A stretch of 64,000 nt of DNA from Calendula officinalis. Its lineage: Eukaryota > Streptophyta > Magnoliopsida > Asterales > Asteraceae. The translations under genes were made by a program, and so were the position numbers. A model generated the notes under the pieces. It was not told where the DNA came from, ran no database searches, and worked only from the letters and a program-made list of their open reading frames with translations. The stretch's first letter is position 1, and each line of letters starts with the position of its first letter. The stretch covers positions 30,218,873 to 30,282,872 of the forward strand of contig OY970820.1 in assembly GCA_963853835.1 (NCBI GenBank), in the 5' to 3' direction. This document shows, piece after piece, positions 11,928 to 26,509 of the stretch.

Positions 11928-12323
11928 ATTTTAGTTACACTGTTCCATAAAATCTCATTAAAAAAAAGAAAGAGGAAAGAAGAAAAGAGAAAGATAAAAA
12001 ATAGGGAAGAAATATTTTATATTTTTTGTGTTCCTAAGTTAAGAAGAAGAGAAAAGATTTTAAGAAAGAAAGAAAGAAAATTTAACAAGTTACAAATTTT
12101 CCCATAATATCGAAGTTTATAAACACAGATGCAATTTTTTACAACATAGATATAGTAAAGTATTGAAATTTTTACAACACACGTCAAAATTTTAACACAG
12201 ATCGGAGTTTTTAACTCAAAAAATCGAATTTTTTACAACATTGATACAGTGAACTACGAAGATTTTTAATACAACGATCGGTGAAACAAATAAAAAAAAA
12301 TGGAACCAAATTAAAATATTACA
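11928..12323. other. Intergenic, low complexity
   Basis: AT-rich with purine-rich runs (AAAGAAAGAAAG near 12065). No gene recognised. Confidence 0.35.
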
Positions 12324-12635
12324 CTTCTTTCGATTCAAAATAAGTGTTACAATTTTTTTATATAGGTGATTCAAAAAAGTGCTAAACTTTGAAAAATTAT
12401 CTTATTTGGCAAAAAATAGTATGACCCACACCTACTAATTATCTACTTTAACAAAGTGAAATTACTCATTTACCCTTACTTTTTACTTCTAATATCATTA
12501 ACCTCACTTTATTCAAAAGGTGTGGGACCTATTATCTACTAATCTTTCAATTAATCTAATTTAACCATCATTATAATCTTTTGCCTTAAAAACCGTGAAA
12601 CCCAAAGTGTAGCATTTATTTTGAATCGGAGGAAG
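12324..12635. mobile_element. Stowaway-type MITE, same family as 5444-5755
   Basis: Inverted ends CTTCTTTCGATTCAAAATAA and (reverse complement of the right end) CTTCCTCCGATTCAAAATAA. Length about 312 bp, as for the copy at 5444, with shared internal sequence (a CTACTTTAACAAAGTGAAATTAC-like segment). TA follows the right end at 12636-12637; the left TA has decayed to CA. Confidence 0.75.
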
Positions 12636-12946
12636 TAATAGAAAAGTAATTTAGTCAAGATAAACACGTGTGTTGAAGACGAAATGCACGTGTACATATA
12701 TGTAGAGATGAATGAGATAATATTTAGGTTTAAGGGTAATTTGGTACATGATAGTGTTTTATTTTATTCAAGATAAACTTCCATCCAAATCTTCTCAATA
12801 TTGGAAGGATGTTTAGGAAGGAAATTCTATATAAAAGTTCTTTCCTTTATCTCTTTTTTTCTCTCCAAAAAATTTCTTAAGAACAAATATTTCTTTTGAT
12901 TTCTCTCCAAATCTCTCCTCTTCTTTCGAACTTTTAAGTGGGGAAC

Positions 12947-13053
12947 ACAGTGTTAGAGTTTAGGCCTGATAACATTTACAGTCCATAAAACTCTCAACCC
13001 ACAGTGTTAGAGTTTAGGCCTGATAACATTTACGGTCCATAAAACTCAACCCA
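12947..13053. repeat. Tandem direct duplication, 2 x 54 bp
   Basis: ACAGTGTTAGAGTTTAGGCC starts at 12947 and again at 13001. The copies differ by very few bases. The pair lies just beyond the 3' side of the tRNA-Arg gene. The rest of 12638-13148 holds nothing recognisable. Confidence 0.85.
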
Positions 13054-13148
13054 TTAATAATTTAACATAAGTAGTTTCTTCAACCCATAAAACTCTCACC
13101 CAGGTGGGACACTGGTTAGCAATTTGTTTAAAAATAAAAAGATCAAAT

Positions 13149-13222
13149 CGACCACAGTGGGAGTCGAACCCACGACCTTTTGATCCGAAGTCAAACGCGC
13201 TAATCCACTGCGCTATGCGGTC
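13149..13222 (-). tRNA. tRNA-Arg (anticodon TCG)
   Basis: On the minus strand the sequence folds as a full cloverleaf: acceptor GACCGCA with TGTGGTC, D-arm with AGCGCAGTGGATTAGCGC, anticodon loop CTTCGGA with TCG at 13186-13188, and TPsiC arm GTGGGTTCGACTCCCAC. Boxes A and B of the internal RNA polymerase III promoter are intact. No intron. CCA is not encoded, as usual for nuclear genes. It decodes CGA (and possibly other CGN) codons. Confidence 0.93.
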
Positions 13223-13878
13223 AATATGCATGCTACTTTTAGCATGAACTATTTATCTTGGAAAGAGTACACATATTCGCATTATATGAAAAAGGACACT
13301 GATTATAATTTGTATTTATGTTCTCTTATGGAATATGACATTATTGAATAGAAAAGGTCATACATATCTAATGGTCATACTCATACATATAAGATATGCA
13401 TATTATTAATTTATTACATCAATTATATTATTTTGTTTTATTTAAATTAGATATAGATCGACATATACTTCTACTTAAATATATAGCTACATAAAAATAT
13501 TGATGTTTTGTAAGTTCTTATTATATATTGTCTTGTATAAAATTAAGTTTGCAATATAAAATAATGTTGCCATGAAAAAACGCTAACATTTCAAAATTAA
13601 AACTTGTTAATTTTGAAAATGTATGCACTATCACTATTGTTGTCACTTAACATAACTGTGTATCATCACCCACTACCATCATTATCTTTACCGCAAAATA
13701 TAGTTACAGGTTACCTGTTACACATTTCATAAGTATCTTGCTAGTATAATGTTAATGCATATTGAAAATTAATCTTTTAATTTTTAGCACTTTTACAGTA
13801 TTCCAAGAGCTCTCTTGCATCATTATGTAAGTAAAGTTTTCTGGACATCCTTTTTAAGAAAACAAAGCTCTCCATGTC
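13223..13878. other. Intergenic, AT-rich
   Basis: No gene or repeat recognised. Confidence 0.35.
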
Positions 13879-14880
13879 TGTCACACCCCCGGCCACAGAC
13901 GGAAACGCCAGATGGTAGTGACTATAACATAGATATCATATTTCATACATTACATTTATTAAAAAAAAAATACGGTCCTTACATCACAATATGAATTAAG
14001 TTCACAAAGTTTAATTCGAGTAATAAACGATTTTTGACAATATGGTAGTTTTAACAAATATTGAAATATGAGGATGCCCTCATCTTTATTCTCCCCAATG
14101 TGTTTCCTTTGATCACTTACCTGAGAATACATGATATTTAAAAAAACGTCAACGTAATGTTGGTGAGTTCACAGGTTTTAATTCGTTACACAGTTAGTAG
14201 AATATGTATATAATAATAATAAAATGAATATAATCACTCCTCAAAATGTAAAGAGTTCCTATAACCGAGCTATCCACGACTGTTTGTTGTTGCCTCTCCC
14301 AACGCTCCATAAAACGTTGTAAATGTTTAGAGACATTATCACCTATCCAGACTATAAAAATCAAGGTTGTAGCTAGCAACCATAGGTGGGGTCGTCAACC
14401 CATATAGATCTATATATAATACTCGCGCCTTATCAAAGTTAACGGTTATAAGCAGAGGTCTTTTGTATGGAAATGTCTCTTTTAAACACTTGAGTTATAA
14501 TTATATACATACTGACTACTTTCATAAGTTACCGACATTTTTGACATGTGTAACTTATAAATGTATTAGTAAAACAATTATTTCAATAGTATTTTTCTTA
14601 TAATTCATGTGTATGGAAAAAGGATTTGCTAATAATATCATTACTATTAGAGATGATTCTTATTGTTATAGGTAAAACGTCATTTAAAATTTCTCATGTA
14701 TACACTGTGTAGATGACACTTCATTTACATGTTTAGTTATATATAATTGAATAATTAGTAGTATTTATAATCAGTATTCTCCCCCGAATATACAAAAAAA
14801 ATGAGTAAAAGTGGGGCCGTAAACTCACTTTCGTAGCGTGCTTTTCGATTATTCTTCGTTTGTGTCAAAAGGGTGTGTCA
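13879..14880. mobile_element. LTR-like block, possible solo LTR
   Basis: Starts TGTCACACCCCCGG and ends GGGTGTGTCA, giving TG..CA ends and a near-perfect terminal inversion. Internal phrases such as a GGTGAGTTCACAGG segment and CCTGAGAATACA resemble LTRs I associate with Asteraceae Gypsy elements. No 5-bp target duplication is visible (ATGTC versus CGAAA), so the boundaries or the solo-LTR reading may be wrong. Confidence 0.45.
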
Positions 14881-15765
14881 CGAAAAGACTTCAATCTGTA
14901 GCTAATTATAATTGCACTTTTGTAGTTTCTCCCTTGTTTTTCCCTTAAATATTTGTTTTTCGAGCTCTTTTAACGATATTCTCGGTCTACTTAAACATAT
15001 AAAAATGGAATGTCGGTCTCAAATGGGTTAACCCCTAACAAAAAGGTGATGATCATGAATGATTGCGGTGGTTTGACGTGGTGATGAGGTGGTCGGGTGT
15101 GGTGTTTTTCAATGGGTTATTGTCAAGGGAAGGGTGTTCTTATGGTTCGGGTTTTTAATAAAAGAGGGTATCGATGGTGTCAGGTGGATATAGTTACTAA
15201 AAATAGTGATGGTGATTAACGAGGATGGGGGTGCTGGACCGAAAGTTTACTGATGTAAGTAGTGGGTGTGGCTTCACTCGGGTGGCGGTGCCATGGGTGT
15301 AGGGTGGCTGGTGATGAGAAAAATGGTGATGATGTTTGATGAGTATGGTGACTTATAAGGAGATGTTCAAAGTGGCTGGTGTAGAAGATAACTATGGAGT
15401 TTTAACATGATTATATAGAGCATTGTTTCTTCTTCTTATTAGGTGAATTTCTCATTCATTTATAAGGTGAGCAAGTTGTACAGCAAGTGGAGATGATCAT
15501 GTAGGATATCACATGCTCCAGAATATTTTCTAGACTCATAGACTCTCGTGTCCTCAAATTCTCCATACGTGTTTGTGCATGGTGACTTATAACAGTAAAT
15601 TTGTAGAAAGTTTATATTATTATTTTCTTACATATATATTTATATTTTTACCAGTTAAGTTTCTTTACTTATATCTTTATACATATTTATATATTTTATT
15701 TTTGTGTTTTCTTTGTCTCTCTAAATATCGTTACTACAATTTACGTTAGATAATTACGTTTGAGA
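14881..15765. other. Intergenic with a G-rich stretch
   Basis: 15050-15380 is rich in GGTG/GATG words without an ORF or recognisable domain. Nothing else supported. Confidence 0.3.
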
Positions 15766-15909
15766 CCACATAGTAACGATCGTTACTATAAGTTAATTTA
15801 TTTGTTACTACAATTAAGTCGATGATAACCTCGATCGTTACTATAAGTTAATTTATTTGTAGAAAGGTACACACTTAACTTATCATCGACTTGTCATATT
15901 ACTATGTGG
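15766..15909. repeat. Compound inverted repeat, MITE-like foldback
   Basis: CCACATAGTAA at 15766-15776 is inverted at 15899-15909, and AAGTCGATGATAA at 15816-15828 is inverted at 15880-15892. A direct repeat of CGTTACTATAAGTTAATTTA also occurs twice inside. No clear target duplication. Confidence 0.5.
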
Positions 15910-16048
15910 TGCTGTTCAATAATATAAAATGTAGCTATACATTTCTTTTAAAATAACTAGTACTTTCGGGTTGCCAATAAAACCCCATAATTATGTAAAT
16001 AACTATATCCGCTCTTTATGCCTCATAATTTATCGATTAAACAACACC

Positions 16049-16075
16049 GTATGTATGTATGTATATATATATATG

Positions 16076-16115
<40 letters not shown>

Positions 16116-16130
16116 TATATATACATATAC

Positions 16131-16162
<32 letters not shown>

Positions 16163-16198
16163 ATATACATATACATATATATATATATACATATACAT

Positions 16199-16232
<34 letters not shown>

Positions 16233-16238
16233 ATATAC

Positions 16239-16320
<82 letters not shown>
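16049..16320. repeat. TA-rich microsatellite, left flank of MULE-like element A
   Basis: Runs of (TA)n with interspersed TATACATA units, ending directly at the element terminus. ORFs across it (Tyr/Ile repeats) are artefacts. Confidence 0.9.
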
Positions 16321-18974
<2,654 letters not shown>

Positions 18975-19203
18975 AAAATCTTCATTAAAAACCCAAGGCT
19001 TGTAGCCTAGTGGTATCCAAGGTGGATTTAAGGTGTTGCCCATGACCTATTGGCCATGGGTTCAAGTCCCGTCGTGGACAAAAAAGGTGGAAGGTTCGAG
19101 GGAAGACATACTGCCCCTTGTGGATGTCACTGTCTAGGCTCGAACCACTAACTTACTAACTTGCCGTTCAAAAAAAAAAAAAAAAAAAAAATCTTCATTA
19201 AAA
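18975..19203 (+). mobile_element. tRNA-derived SINE with poly(A) tail and 13-16-bp TSD
   Basis: Box A-like TAGCCTAGTGGTAT (about 19004-19017) and box B GGTTCAAGTCC (19059-19069) mark a tRNA-derived head. The body ends GCCGTTCA followed by about 20 A (19170-19190). The flank AAAATCTTCATTAAAA is found at 18975-18990 and 19188-19203, a clean target duplication, so the insertion is fairly young. It has no coding capacity. Related copies lie at 63607 (+) and 58246 (-). Confidence 0.88.
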
Positions 19204-19631
19204 GCTTTTTCAAGTTGAGCATTTATGATTTAACACACAAGAATTTGACTTTTAACCAAATACACAAAAAGACAAAAAAACATTAACAAACAAGAAAGCA
19301 TGACCAGTAATGTGGAGAAGACCATAAACCTAAGATTTAGGCAACATTGATTACTCTAATTCATATTACAATAACATTATTAATTTATGCTAGAAATATA
19401 AATTTACAATAATATAGAAATATTAAATTCATATTCATCTCAACACACTTGATTGGTATGTAGTTGGGAGATTTTGAATTATATCCTCTTAATTACACCC
19501 CAACTGTAAATTCATGCATTTCCCCTTTTTTTATGCCCATTTCCCGTTCTCACAATCATCACTCAATTCTCATCTTCTTCAATTCCTCTCGATCTGCAAC
19601 TGCAACACAAACAAGTGAACAACACACAACA
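19204..19631. other. Upstream region and 5' UTR of the P450 gene
   Basis: Contains CT/CA-rich sequence near 19540-19630 typical of a plant 5' UTR. The reading frame is open from 19464, but the P450 family start fits the ATG at 19632, which has a good context (ACAACAATGG). Confidence 0.5.
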
Positions 19632-21158
19632 ATGGAGGTTTCGGTTTCTCATGATCATCATATGATCTTCGCTGCTATCGCTTTATTGCTATCTGGATTT
19701 TTGTTTCTATTCAAACGGAATTCTAAATCAAAGCGTGTAAATCTCCCTCCTGGACCACCAGGTTGGCCGGTCGTCGGAAATTTATTTCAGGTCGCCGGTT
19801 CCGGGAAGCCGTTCTTTCAGTACGTCAGGGAATTGTTACCTACGTACGGTCCTATTTTTACGCTTAAAATGGGATCCCGTACAATGATTATCTTATCAAA
19901 CGCAGATTTGGTTCATGAGGCATTGATTGAAAAAGGTACTGTATTCGCGACCCGACCCGCTGAAAACCCGACCCGGACGATTTTCAGTTGTGACAAGTTT
20001 ACTGTTAATGCGTCGATGTATGGTCCGGTGTGGCGTTCGTTGAGACGGAATATGGTGCAGAATGCTCTTAGTGCTAGTAAATTACGCACTTTCCGGCACG
20101 TTAGGGATACGGCAATGGATAAGCTTGTTGAACGGTTGAAGACGGAGGCGGCGGCGAACGGCGGTGCAGTTTGGGTGCTGAAAAACGCACGGTTTGCGGT
20201 GTTCTGTATACTTCTGGCGATGTGTTTCGGTGTGGAAATGGATGAGAAAACAATCGAAATCATGGATGACATGATGAAAACGGTTTTGATCACTTTAGAT
20301 CCGAGAATCGATGATTATTTGCCCTCATTGAGACCGTTTTTCTCAAAGCAGCGTAAGCGAGCAGCGGAAGTAAGAGAGCAGCAGATCGCGACGCTAGTGC
20401 CGTTCATCGAGCGGCGGAGATCGGCGGTGAAAAATCCAGCATCTGATCCAACGGCGGCGGAGTTTTCATACCTCGACACTTTGTTCGATTTAACAGTGGA
20501 TGGGCGGAAACATCCGCCGACGAATCCAGAAATCGTCACTTTGTGCTCTGAATTTCTCAACGGTGGCACGGATACCACCGGAACGGCGGTGGAATGGGCA
20601 ATTGCGAGGTTTATTGAAAACTCTAGCATTCAATCAAAACTCTACGACGAGATAAAAGCCACCGTGGGCGATAAAAAGGTCGACGAGAAAGATGTGGAAA
20701 GTATGCCGTACCTAAACGCCGTCGTAAAGGAGCTACTACGAAAACACCCGCCCACTTATTTCTCTTTAACCCATTCGGTTACCGAACCCGCAAAGTTAGC
20801 CGGATATGATATACCCGTGGGTACAAATGTTGAGATTTTTTTACCCGGAATATCAGAGGATCCGAAATTGTGGTCCAACCCGAATAAATTTGACCCGGAT
20901 AGATTTTTAACCGGTGGGGAGGACGCAGACATAACCGGAGTGACCGGGGTTAAGATGATGCCATTCGGGGTTGGTCGAAGAATCTGCCCGGGCCTCAATA
21001 TGGCCACGGTTCATGTCAATTTGATGATAGCCCGAATGGTTCAAGAATTTGAATGGAGCTCTTACCCGAAAGAAACCAAGGTAGATTTCAGTGAGAAATT
21101 GGAATTTACGGTTGTGATGAAGAATAGTCTTAGAGCTACGATCAAACCGCGAGTCTAA
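19632..21158 (+). CDS. CYP77A: Cytochrome P450, CYP77A-type, 508 aa
   Basis: Complete intronless P450 with an N-terminal membrane anchor (about residues 11-27), a proline hinge LPPGPPGWP (38-46), an I-helix oxygen-binding GGTDTT (311-316), an ExxR pair E367/R370, a DPDRF segment (421-425) and the heme loop FGVGRRICPG (445-454) with Cys452 as axial ligand. Length is normal for the family. FLNGGTDTTGTAVEWA and ICPGLNMATVHVNLM point to CYP77A. Characterised CYP77A enzymes are ER-bound fatty-acid in-chain hydroxylases or epoxidases used in cutin synthesis; substrate here is inferred only. No broken motif. The segment before the PERF region (PGISEDPKLW) seems more diverged than I expect. An upstream in-frame opening to 19464 is not needed for the family fold. 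Confidence 0.92.
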   Translation: MEVSVSHDHHMIFAAIALLLSGFLFLFKRNSKSKRVNLPPGPPGWPVVGNLFQVAGSGKPFFQYVRELLPTYGPIFTLKMGSRTMIILSNADLVHEALIEKGTVFATRPAENPTRTIFSCDKFTVNASMYGPVWRSLRRNMVQNALSASKLRTFRHVRDTAMDKLVERLKTEAAANGGAVWVLKNARFAVFCILLAMCFGVEMDEKTIEIMDDMMKTVLITLDPRIDDYLPSLRPFFSKQRKRAAEVREQQIATLVPFIERRRSAVKNPASDPTAAEFSYLDTLFDLTVDGRKHPPTNPEIVTLCSEFLNGGTDTTGTAVEWAIARFIENSSIQSKLYDEIKATVGDKKVDEKDVESMPYLNAVVKELLRKHPPTYFSLTHSVTEPAKLAGYDIPVGTNVEIFLPGISEDPKLWSNPNKFDPDRFLTGGEDADITGVTGVKMMPFGVGRRICPGLNMATVHVNLMIARMVQEFEWSSYPKETKVDFSEKLEFTVVMKNSLRATIKPRV

Positions 21159-21291
21159 AATATAAATTGCAGGTTTAAACAGTTATCTATAAAACTTGTA
21201 TTTGTAGTGTGGATCTAAATCTGATGTTAGATCCACATAAGATGTAGGAATGTTTAGGCCTATTATATTCGGCATGATGTTTTATTGATTT

Positions 21292-21598
21292 TGTTGGGTC
21301 ATATTTAGTTGTAATCAATAGTCTAGGGACTAGTTATGTAACATTGTATATTAGTTTAGTTAGTCTTAGGATTAGTCTTAAGCTAATTAAGGGAATTAAG
21401 GTCATGGTATATAAACCAAAGTGTAAACCTTAATTCCCTAACTTTTGCACAATTATCATTTCAATTTCTCTGCATTTGTTCACACTCTCTCTCTCTTGTT
21501 TCTCACTCTAAAAGTCCTAATTGTTCTTCATTACTTTTCATCCAAAACTCATCATCCAACACCTATTATGGATTGATTCAGTGTTAGTGATATTTTCA
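21292..21598 (+). repeat. 5' LTR of the pol-less element
   Basis: 307 bp from TGTTGGGTCA to TATTTTCA. A TATA box (TATATAAA) sits at 21408-21415. The last ~180 bp match the 3' LTR at about 95% by eye, the first ~125 bp much less. Confidence 0.88.
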
Positions 21599-21600
21599 AT

Positions 21601-21612
21601 TGATATCAGAGC
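21601..21612 (+). promoter_or_regulatory. Primer-binding site, initiator-Met tRNA type
   Basis: TGATATCAGAGC, two bases after the 5' LTR; one mismatch from the TGGTATCAGAGC common in Copia elements. Confidence 0.75.
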
Positions 21613-22039
21613 ATAATTTCATCTTGAAAACGATCCAAATCCATCAATTGGTGTTAAAATCAGAAGATCGAGTGGGTTTTTGAAGAAAAAGTTGATGTTC
21701 GTCATACAAATTTAATGTTGTAAATTTTTCGTTGGAATTGAAGATTTTATTGAAGAATCATGTTTCTCCTTCGATTCTAATCAATATAGAATTAAGTTTC
21801 AATCCATTCCGTCAACAGATCACTTCAATTTCGTGATTTTGGTGAAAAAGTAAAAAGTTGAAAAACTTACTGTAAATCGAAGAATTTGATCTATTGTGTT
21901 GTGGATTGAAGAAGATAAACGGATCAGAATGTTAGGAAATGATTTTCGAGCACATTGTGATTGATTTCATTGAATTTGATGAAGAAATGAGTAAAATCAA
22001 ATCGAAAAAGTGAAGAGAAGAAGCGTACTGTATTGTTCG

Positions 22040-22405
22040 TTCATAAGTTCGGCTTCAAGAACAATGAAGAAGTTCGGCACACAACTTCGGCCCGAAGTTG
22101 TATGTTCGGCCCAGTTGTAGTTCGGCCCGAAGTAGTTCCTCGGCCCATATCGAACTTCCTGTAGTTCGGCCCATACCGAACTTCCAAGCCCAATAAGTTC
22201 GACATCAAATCCAGCTAGTTCGATACCAAATTTCAATTTTCACCTAGTTCGGCTTCAAAATTAATGATCGTACAAAATCAGTCTTAAATCACGACTTAAA
22301 TCACGACTTCAATTCTGCCCTTCAATTCAATTTCTAATCAAAAGAAGTTCGGCATCTTCAATTTTGAAGAACAAGTTCGGCAGTCTTCAAAAGTTCGGCA
22401 TCTGA
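22040..22405. repeat. Cluster of TTCGGC motifs in the leader of the pol-less element
   Basis: About ten copies of GTTCGGC or CTTCGGC, often extended to AGTTCGGCCC, with inverted CCGAAC/CGAACTT words between them. The leader (21613-23048) has no convincing ORF. Confidence 0.7.
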
Positions 22406-23048
22406 GTTCTAATCTGCAATTCCGACTAATTCAATCAATCAATTTCAGTCGATTTAAACATCAACAATCTGAAATCTGATGGTGATAATCAATATCAACA
22501 ACGAACGAAAATCATCAACAACGAACGAAATCATCACCGTCAAAAGAAACTGTGCGGAAATCTGATGTTTTGAATGTGTTCGGTTCATAATCAAAAACCC
22601 AAATCAACCAATTTTGCTCTCGATCTCTCAACTGTGCGATTAATTTTAGAAATTGGATTACAGCTCATGATAGCAAATTTAATCACTTCAATTACTGGAT
22701 TTGTTCGTTCAAGAATATTTGTTAGACCTATTTGTTCGACCCTTCACTGTTCGATCAAGATTGTTTATTGTAGAGCCCAATTGAACCAAGTTCAATATTC
22801 TAGCCCAAATTGATAACAAGCCCAAACATACTCCGATATCTTCAACCCATATCAAAGAACTAAAATTGCAAAATACAATAAAAATTTAGCCCAAATTCAA
22901 ATCAATACTTGTTTTTGGCCCAGTTAACTTTTTACACCAATCCAATACTTTTACGCCAAATTTTTTTTAACCAAACTTTACAGCAAACTTTTAACCAAAA
23001 TTTTTAAACTCAAGCACTTTTACTCAAAATCCTAATAATCGCAAAAAT

Positions 23049-25634
23049 ATGGATCCAGACCTTGCCAATGCGAGAAAAGCTGCCGAATATTTTAAACAAA
23101 TGGAGACTAAACAAGTGGTAGCTGAAGATAAAGACCAAATAGCAAGTTTGTGCAGTATGCCAAGACAGAATACTGAGGGTTCTGACAGATTCAATGAAGA
23201 AGCCAACAAGGAAATTGAGAAAATCAGTACTTTTTCATCAAACTCTGATAATCCCACTGAACTGAGGGATGATCTGGTTGTTCCACAAAATGATGAAAAT
23301 GAGGTACACTCTTCTTCTTTTGACTCTTTACTATCTGACTCAGACACTGATTAATCAGAGAATTCCTTGTTTAATGAAAAACTTTTTCTTAAAATTGATG
23401 AGAAATCACATTTGACAAAACAAATAACTGATCTGGAATCTGAAAAAGCTCAACTCTTAAATGATTTGAGTGAATTAAGTCAATGTTCTCTTCAAATAAC
23501 TCAAGTAAACAAGGAATTACAAAATCAGTTGTCTACGTCAAAATCTGCTTAAAAGTTTCAAATTTCTGAATTACAAAATCGTCTACAAAAACAAGTAAAC
23601 ACAACCAATGAATCAAATACACAAATCTCGAAATTAAAAGCAGAAAATTTAACCTTTCGTCGTCAACTTGAAACTCTTGTTCCTCAAGTAAATCAAAATA
23701 ACCGTTCAAATCAAAAAACACAAGAGTTACAACAACAGTTGTCACAATTTCATGCTGCTCACACCAGTGAAGTAAATCGTCTAAATCACATAATTAATAC
23801 AAAAAATCTTGAAATATCAAACCTCAAAACGATGAAGACGGTCTCAAATGACAAAGACGACTCCAAGCAGCTGATAAATGACTTAGCTATCCAACTCAGT
23901 CGAGAGCAAACATGGATGAAGTCGGCTGACATAAAGATGAAAGACTACCAAGATAAGTTGAAGACAGCTGATACCGAAATTCAAAAACTAAATGAACAAA
24001 TCACAAACATTACAAACAATTTTAAAAAGGAAATCGATGAACAATCAGCAACCATACACAGTCTTACTGTCAAGAAAGAAAATGCTGAAGAACACATCTC
24101 TAAACTAGAGCAGACGATTGTGAAAGCTGGCCACACTGAACAAACGATAAAATTAAATCAGCCAAAAGAGTTCAGATCTTTCAAATCAAAAGTAGGTCTC
24201 GGCGCTGAGAACTCCCGTCCTCTGGAAAAAGCTGCTGATGTTGTTCCCACACTATACAATTACGATTACATGAACTTGGGAATATGGCAAAGCTTTCTTC
24301 ATATGCCGGACGAGGAAGCAGAAATCGAGAAGTTCAACAGAGAAAAGAAGGAACACGCTCAAATCAGCTTTAACTATTCTGAATTGAACTATACATATGA
24401 AAAGAATAAAGCAAAATTTGAAAACAATGAGTACTTCCCGATTGTCACTCCAGAAGAATTTTCCATCTCTGAAAATGAAGTTTTAAAACAAACAATTGAA
24501 CCAAAGCTTTATGTTCCACCGTTGATTTTAGAAAAGAAAATTGTTCAACTTGAATCTGAAATTGCTGAAACCCACAAAGCATTTGACAAAGAAAAGGAAA
24601 ATCTTCAAACAAAAATACATAATTTAGAGGACACCATTTTAGAATTAAAAGCTAAAACGAACAATACTGTTTCTCAAAATACTAAAGCCTCTTTATTAGG
24701 ACCAGCACCAACAAACCCAGTTCCAATCATCTTGAGGAGAAACTCTAATTCACCTGTCCTAAATGCTTCCATTAGTACTTTAGAGCCTCGGAGCAAGGAG
24801 CCCAAGCCCAATGGAGTCAAAGGAGATGTGCAGTCTAAGAAGCCGAGTTCGTCTAAGTCTAGTACGCTTAAGAAGTCTAGACCATATACCTCTTCAGTTT
24901 CTTCTTCCACTGTTAAAATTAACAATAACAACTCCAAAAAATTTAAATCTCCGGCACTTGCATTTGGAACTGTGTATGATGCTTCTGTTTATCGTCCTGT
25001 AAATTACTCACCTGATTTTGGTAATGTGTGTGTCAAATCTGAAAAACTTGGTAAAAAGATATTGAGAGATAAATCTACAAATAAACAAATTTCTCAGAAT
25101 GATGATCGATTTTTTGTTAAGCTAAATGCTCCATGTGGTTTAAAAATCAATGTTTTCCATAAATCTGGTAAAATTATAAAATCATGCAAAACATGTTTTC
25201 CACAACCATGCAAGAAATCTGTCTCTCATCCACACAAACCAAATAAAAAAGGTTCATCTTCACATGCTTCCAAAAAGGCGAAGAGTTCTTCCAAAACCCC
25301 ACCAATCTCTGATAAACACTCGTCTTCTCGTCGCAAAGTTTCTCGAGGATCTTCCGCACCTAAGCCAAAGTCTTCAGGTTCCTCAAACAGCGACAACAAA
25401 ACAACGACCAAATCTTCAACGTTTGTGAAATACACATGGATCAAAAATGAAAAATCTCATTGGATTATCCAATCCTCAGAAAAATCTTTAAAATGGGTAG
25501 TTAAATCCACAACCTCTGAACTGCCTCCTTGCAGTTCTCCAAAGCTCTAAATTGATCTTAAAACAATTTTACATAAAACATCTGTCACTAATCGTATAGG
25601 ACCCATACATAATTGGGTACCAAACATGTTTTAA
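23049..25634 (+). pseudogene. Gag-linker-like coiled-coil ORF with in-frame stops
   Basis: One frame runs from ATG 23049 to 25634 and is interrupted by TAA at 23352, 23550 and 25548. Without them it would be about 861 codons. The first half is acidic and heptad-rich (a long coiled coil over about 23360-24650). The second half is Ser/Lys-rich and basic (24780-25430). The tail after the third stop reads GPIHNWVPNMF, comparable to the WVPKLN end of the gag ORF in the Sirevirus element at 42784-45351. It lacks the N-terminal UBN2 gag domain and both CCHC knuckles found there. It is therefore related to the part of a Sirevirus gag downstream of the nucleocapsid, kept without the rest. Function is unknown; in its present state it cannot give a full product. 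Confidence 0.7.
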
Positions 25635-25679
25635 TTGTTTTATGTAGAATTACCAGAAAGGTGTTTGGAGTTTGGAGAA

Positions 25680-25900
25680 TGACTTATACACACTTCAGTG
25701 TATAACTCGAACCTCATCGTAAATGACTTATACACATTTCAGTGTATAACTCGCATTTCAACGTTTAATGACTTATACACATTTCAGTGTATAACTCGCA
25801 TTTCAACGTTTAATGACTTATACACACTTCAGTGTATAACTCGGTCCTCAACGGTCAATGGCTTATACATACTTCAGTGTATAACCCGCTTTTCAACGAA
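25680..25900. repeat. 45-bp tandem array, five units, each with a hairpin
   Basis: TTATACAC starts at 25684, 25728, 25773 and 25818, and a variant at 25863, a 44-45-bp period. In each unit it pairs with GTGTATAA six bases later (TTATACAC-N6-GTGTATAA; last unit imperfect). It lies just downstream of the gag-like frame. Confidence 0.9.
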
Positions 25901-26095
25901 TGGCTTTCAAGTAAATCAGCTTGGAACCCGGTCTTCAACGAACAATGGCTTCTGATCAAAACAGATTCAGAACCCGCACTCAAAAGAAAGCACAAAGCTC
26001 AATCAAGCTTCACCGCAAATACTCTCCTTCAACCCTCCGACGATATATAAGGTACGTCCTCCAATCTCAAAACTTGTAAATACTTTTGTTTGGTC

Positions 26096-26153
26096 GAGGG
26101 GGAGAAATATTAATTCTAGGGGGAGAATTATTATTTCTATGGGGAGAAAATTC
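26096..26153. repeat. Three internal polypurine-tract-like GGGGGAGA words
   Basis: Three GGGGAGA-containing tracts, spaced about 24 bp apart. They resemble the true PPT at 28305-28316. Multiple PPT-like tracts are a known trait of Sireviruses. Confidence 0.6.
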
Positions 26154-26509
26154 AGAAAAACAAAAACAAAATACCCAAATAAAAAGTTTTATGTTTGTAA
26201 CGTTAATCATAAGTTGTTGTAATATCCGTAAACGATCTCTTTACTAGTTCTCTAGTAAAGATTGCATCTGTTTATTACAAATTCTTTTAATTATCGTTAC
26301 TTACTACTTCAAAAGACATACCTTCCCATGGTTTGCCAGATCCGGCCACACCTTCCCAGGGAAATATTTCAGCCAACTGGTAAATGTGAGGGTTTAGGTC
26401 TAGGGTATAGTAATAGGTGAGTGCAAGGTGATGTGAAAACATGATAAATCAAAGAAAACACACCTTATGAGTGCATCCAAACCGAAAACAAACCGGGCAA
26501 CCAAACAAA

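Noticed and set aside
25680..25900. CRISPR-like array
   Set aside because: The 45-bp units are contiguous without unique spacers, and the context is a plant retrotransposon.
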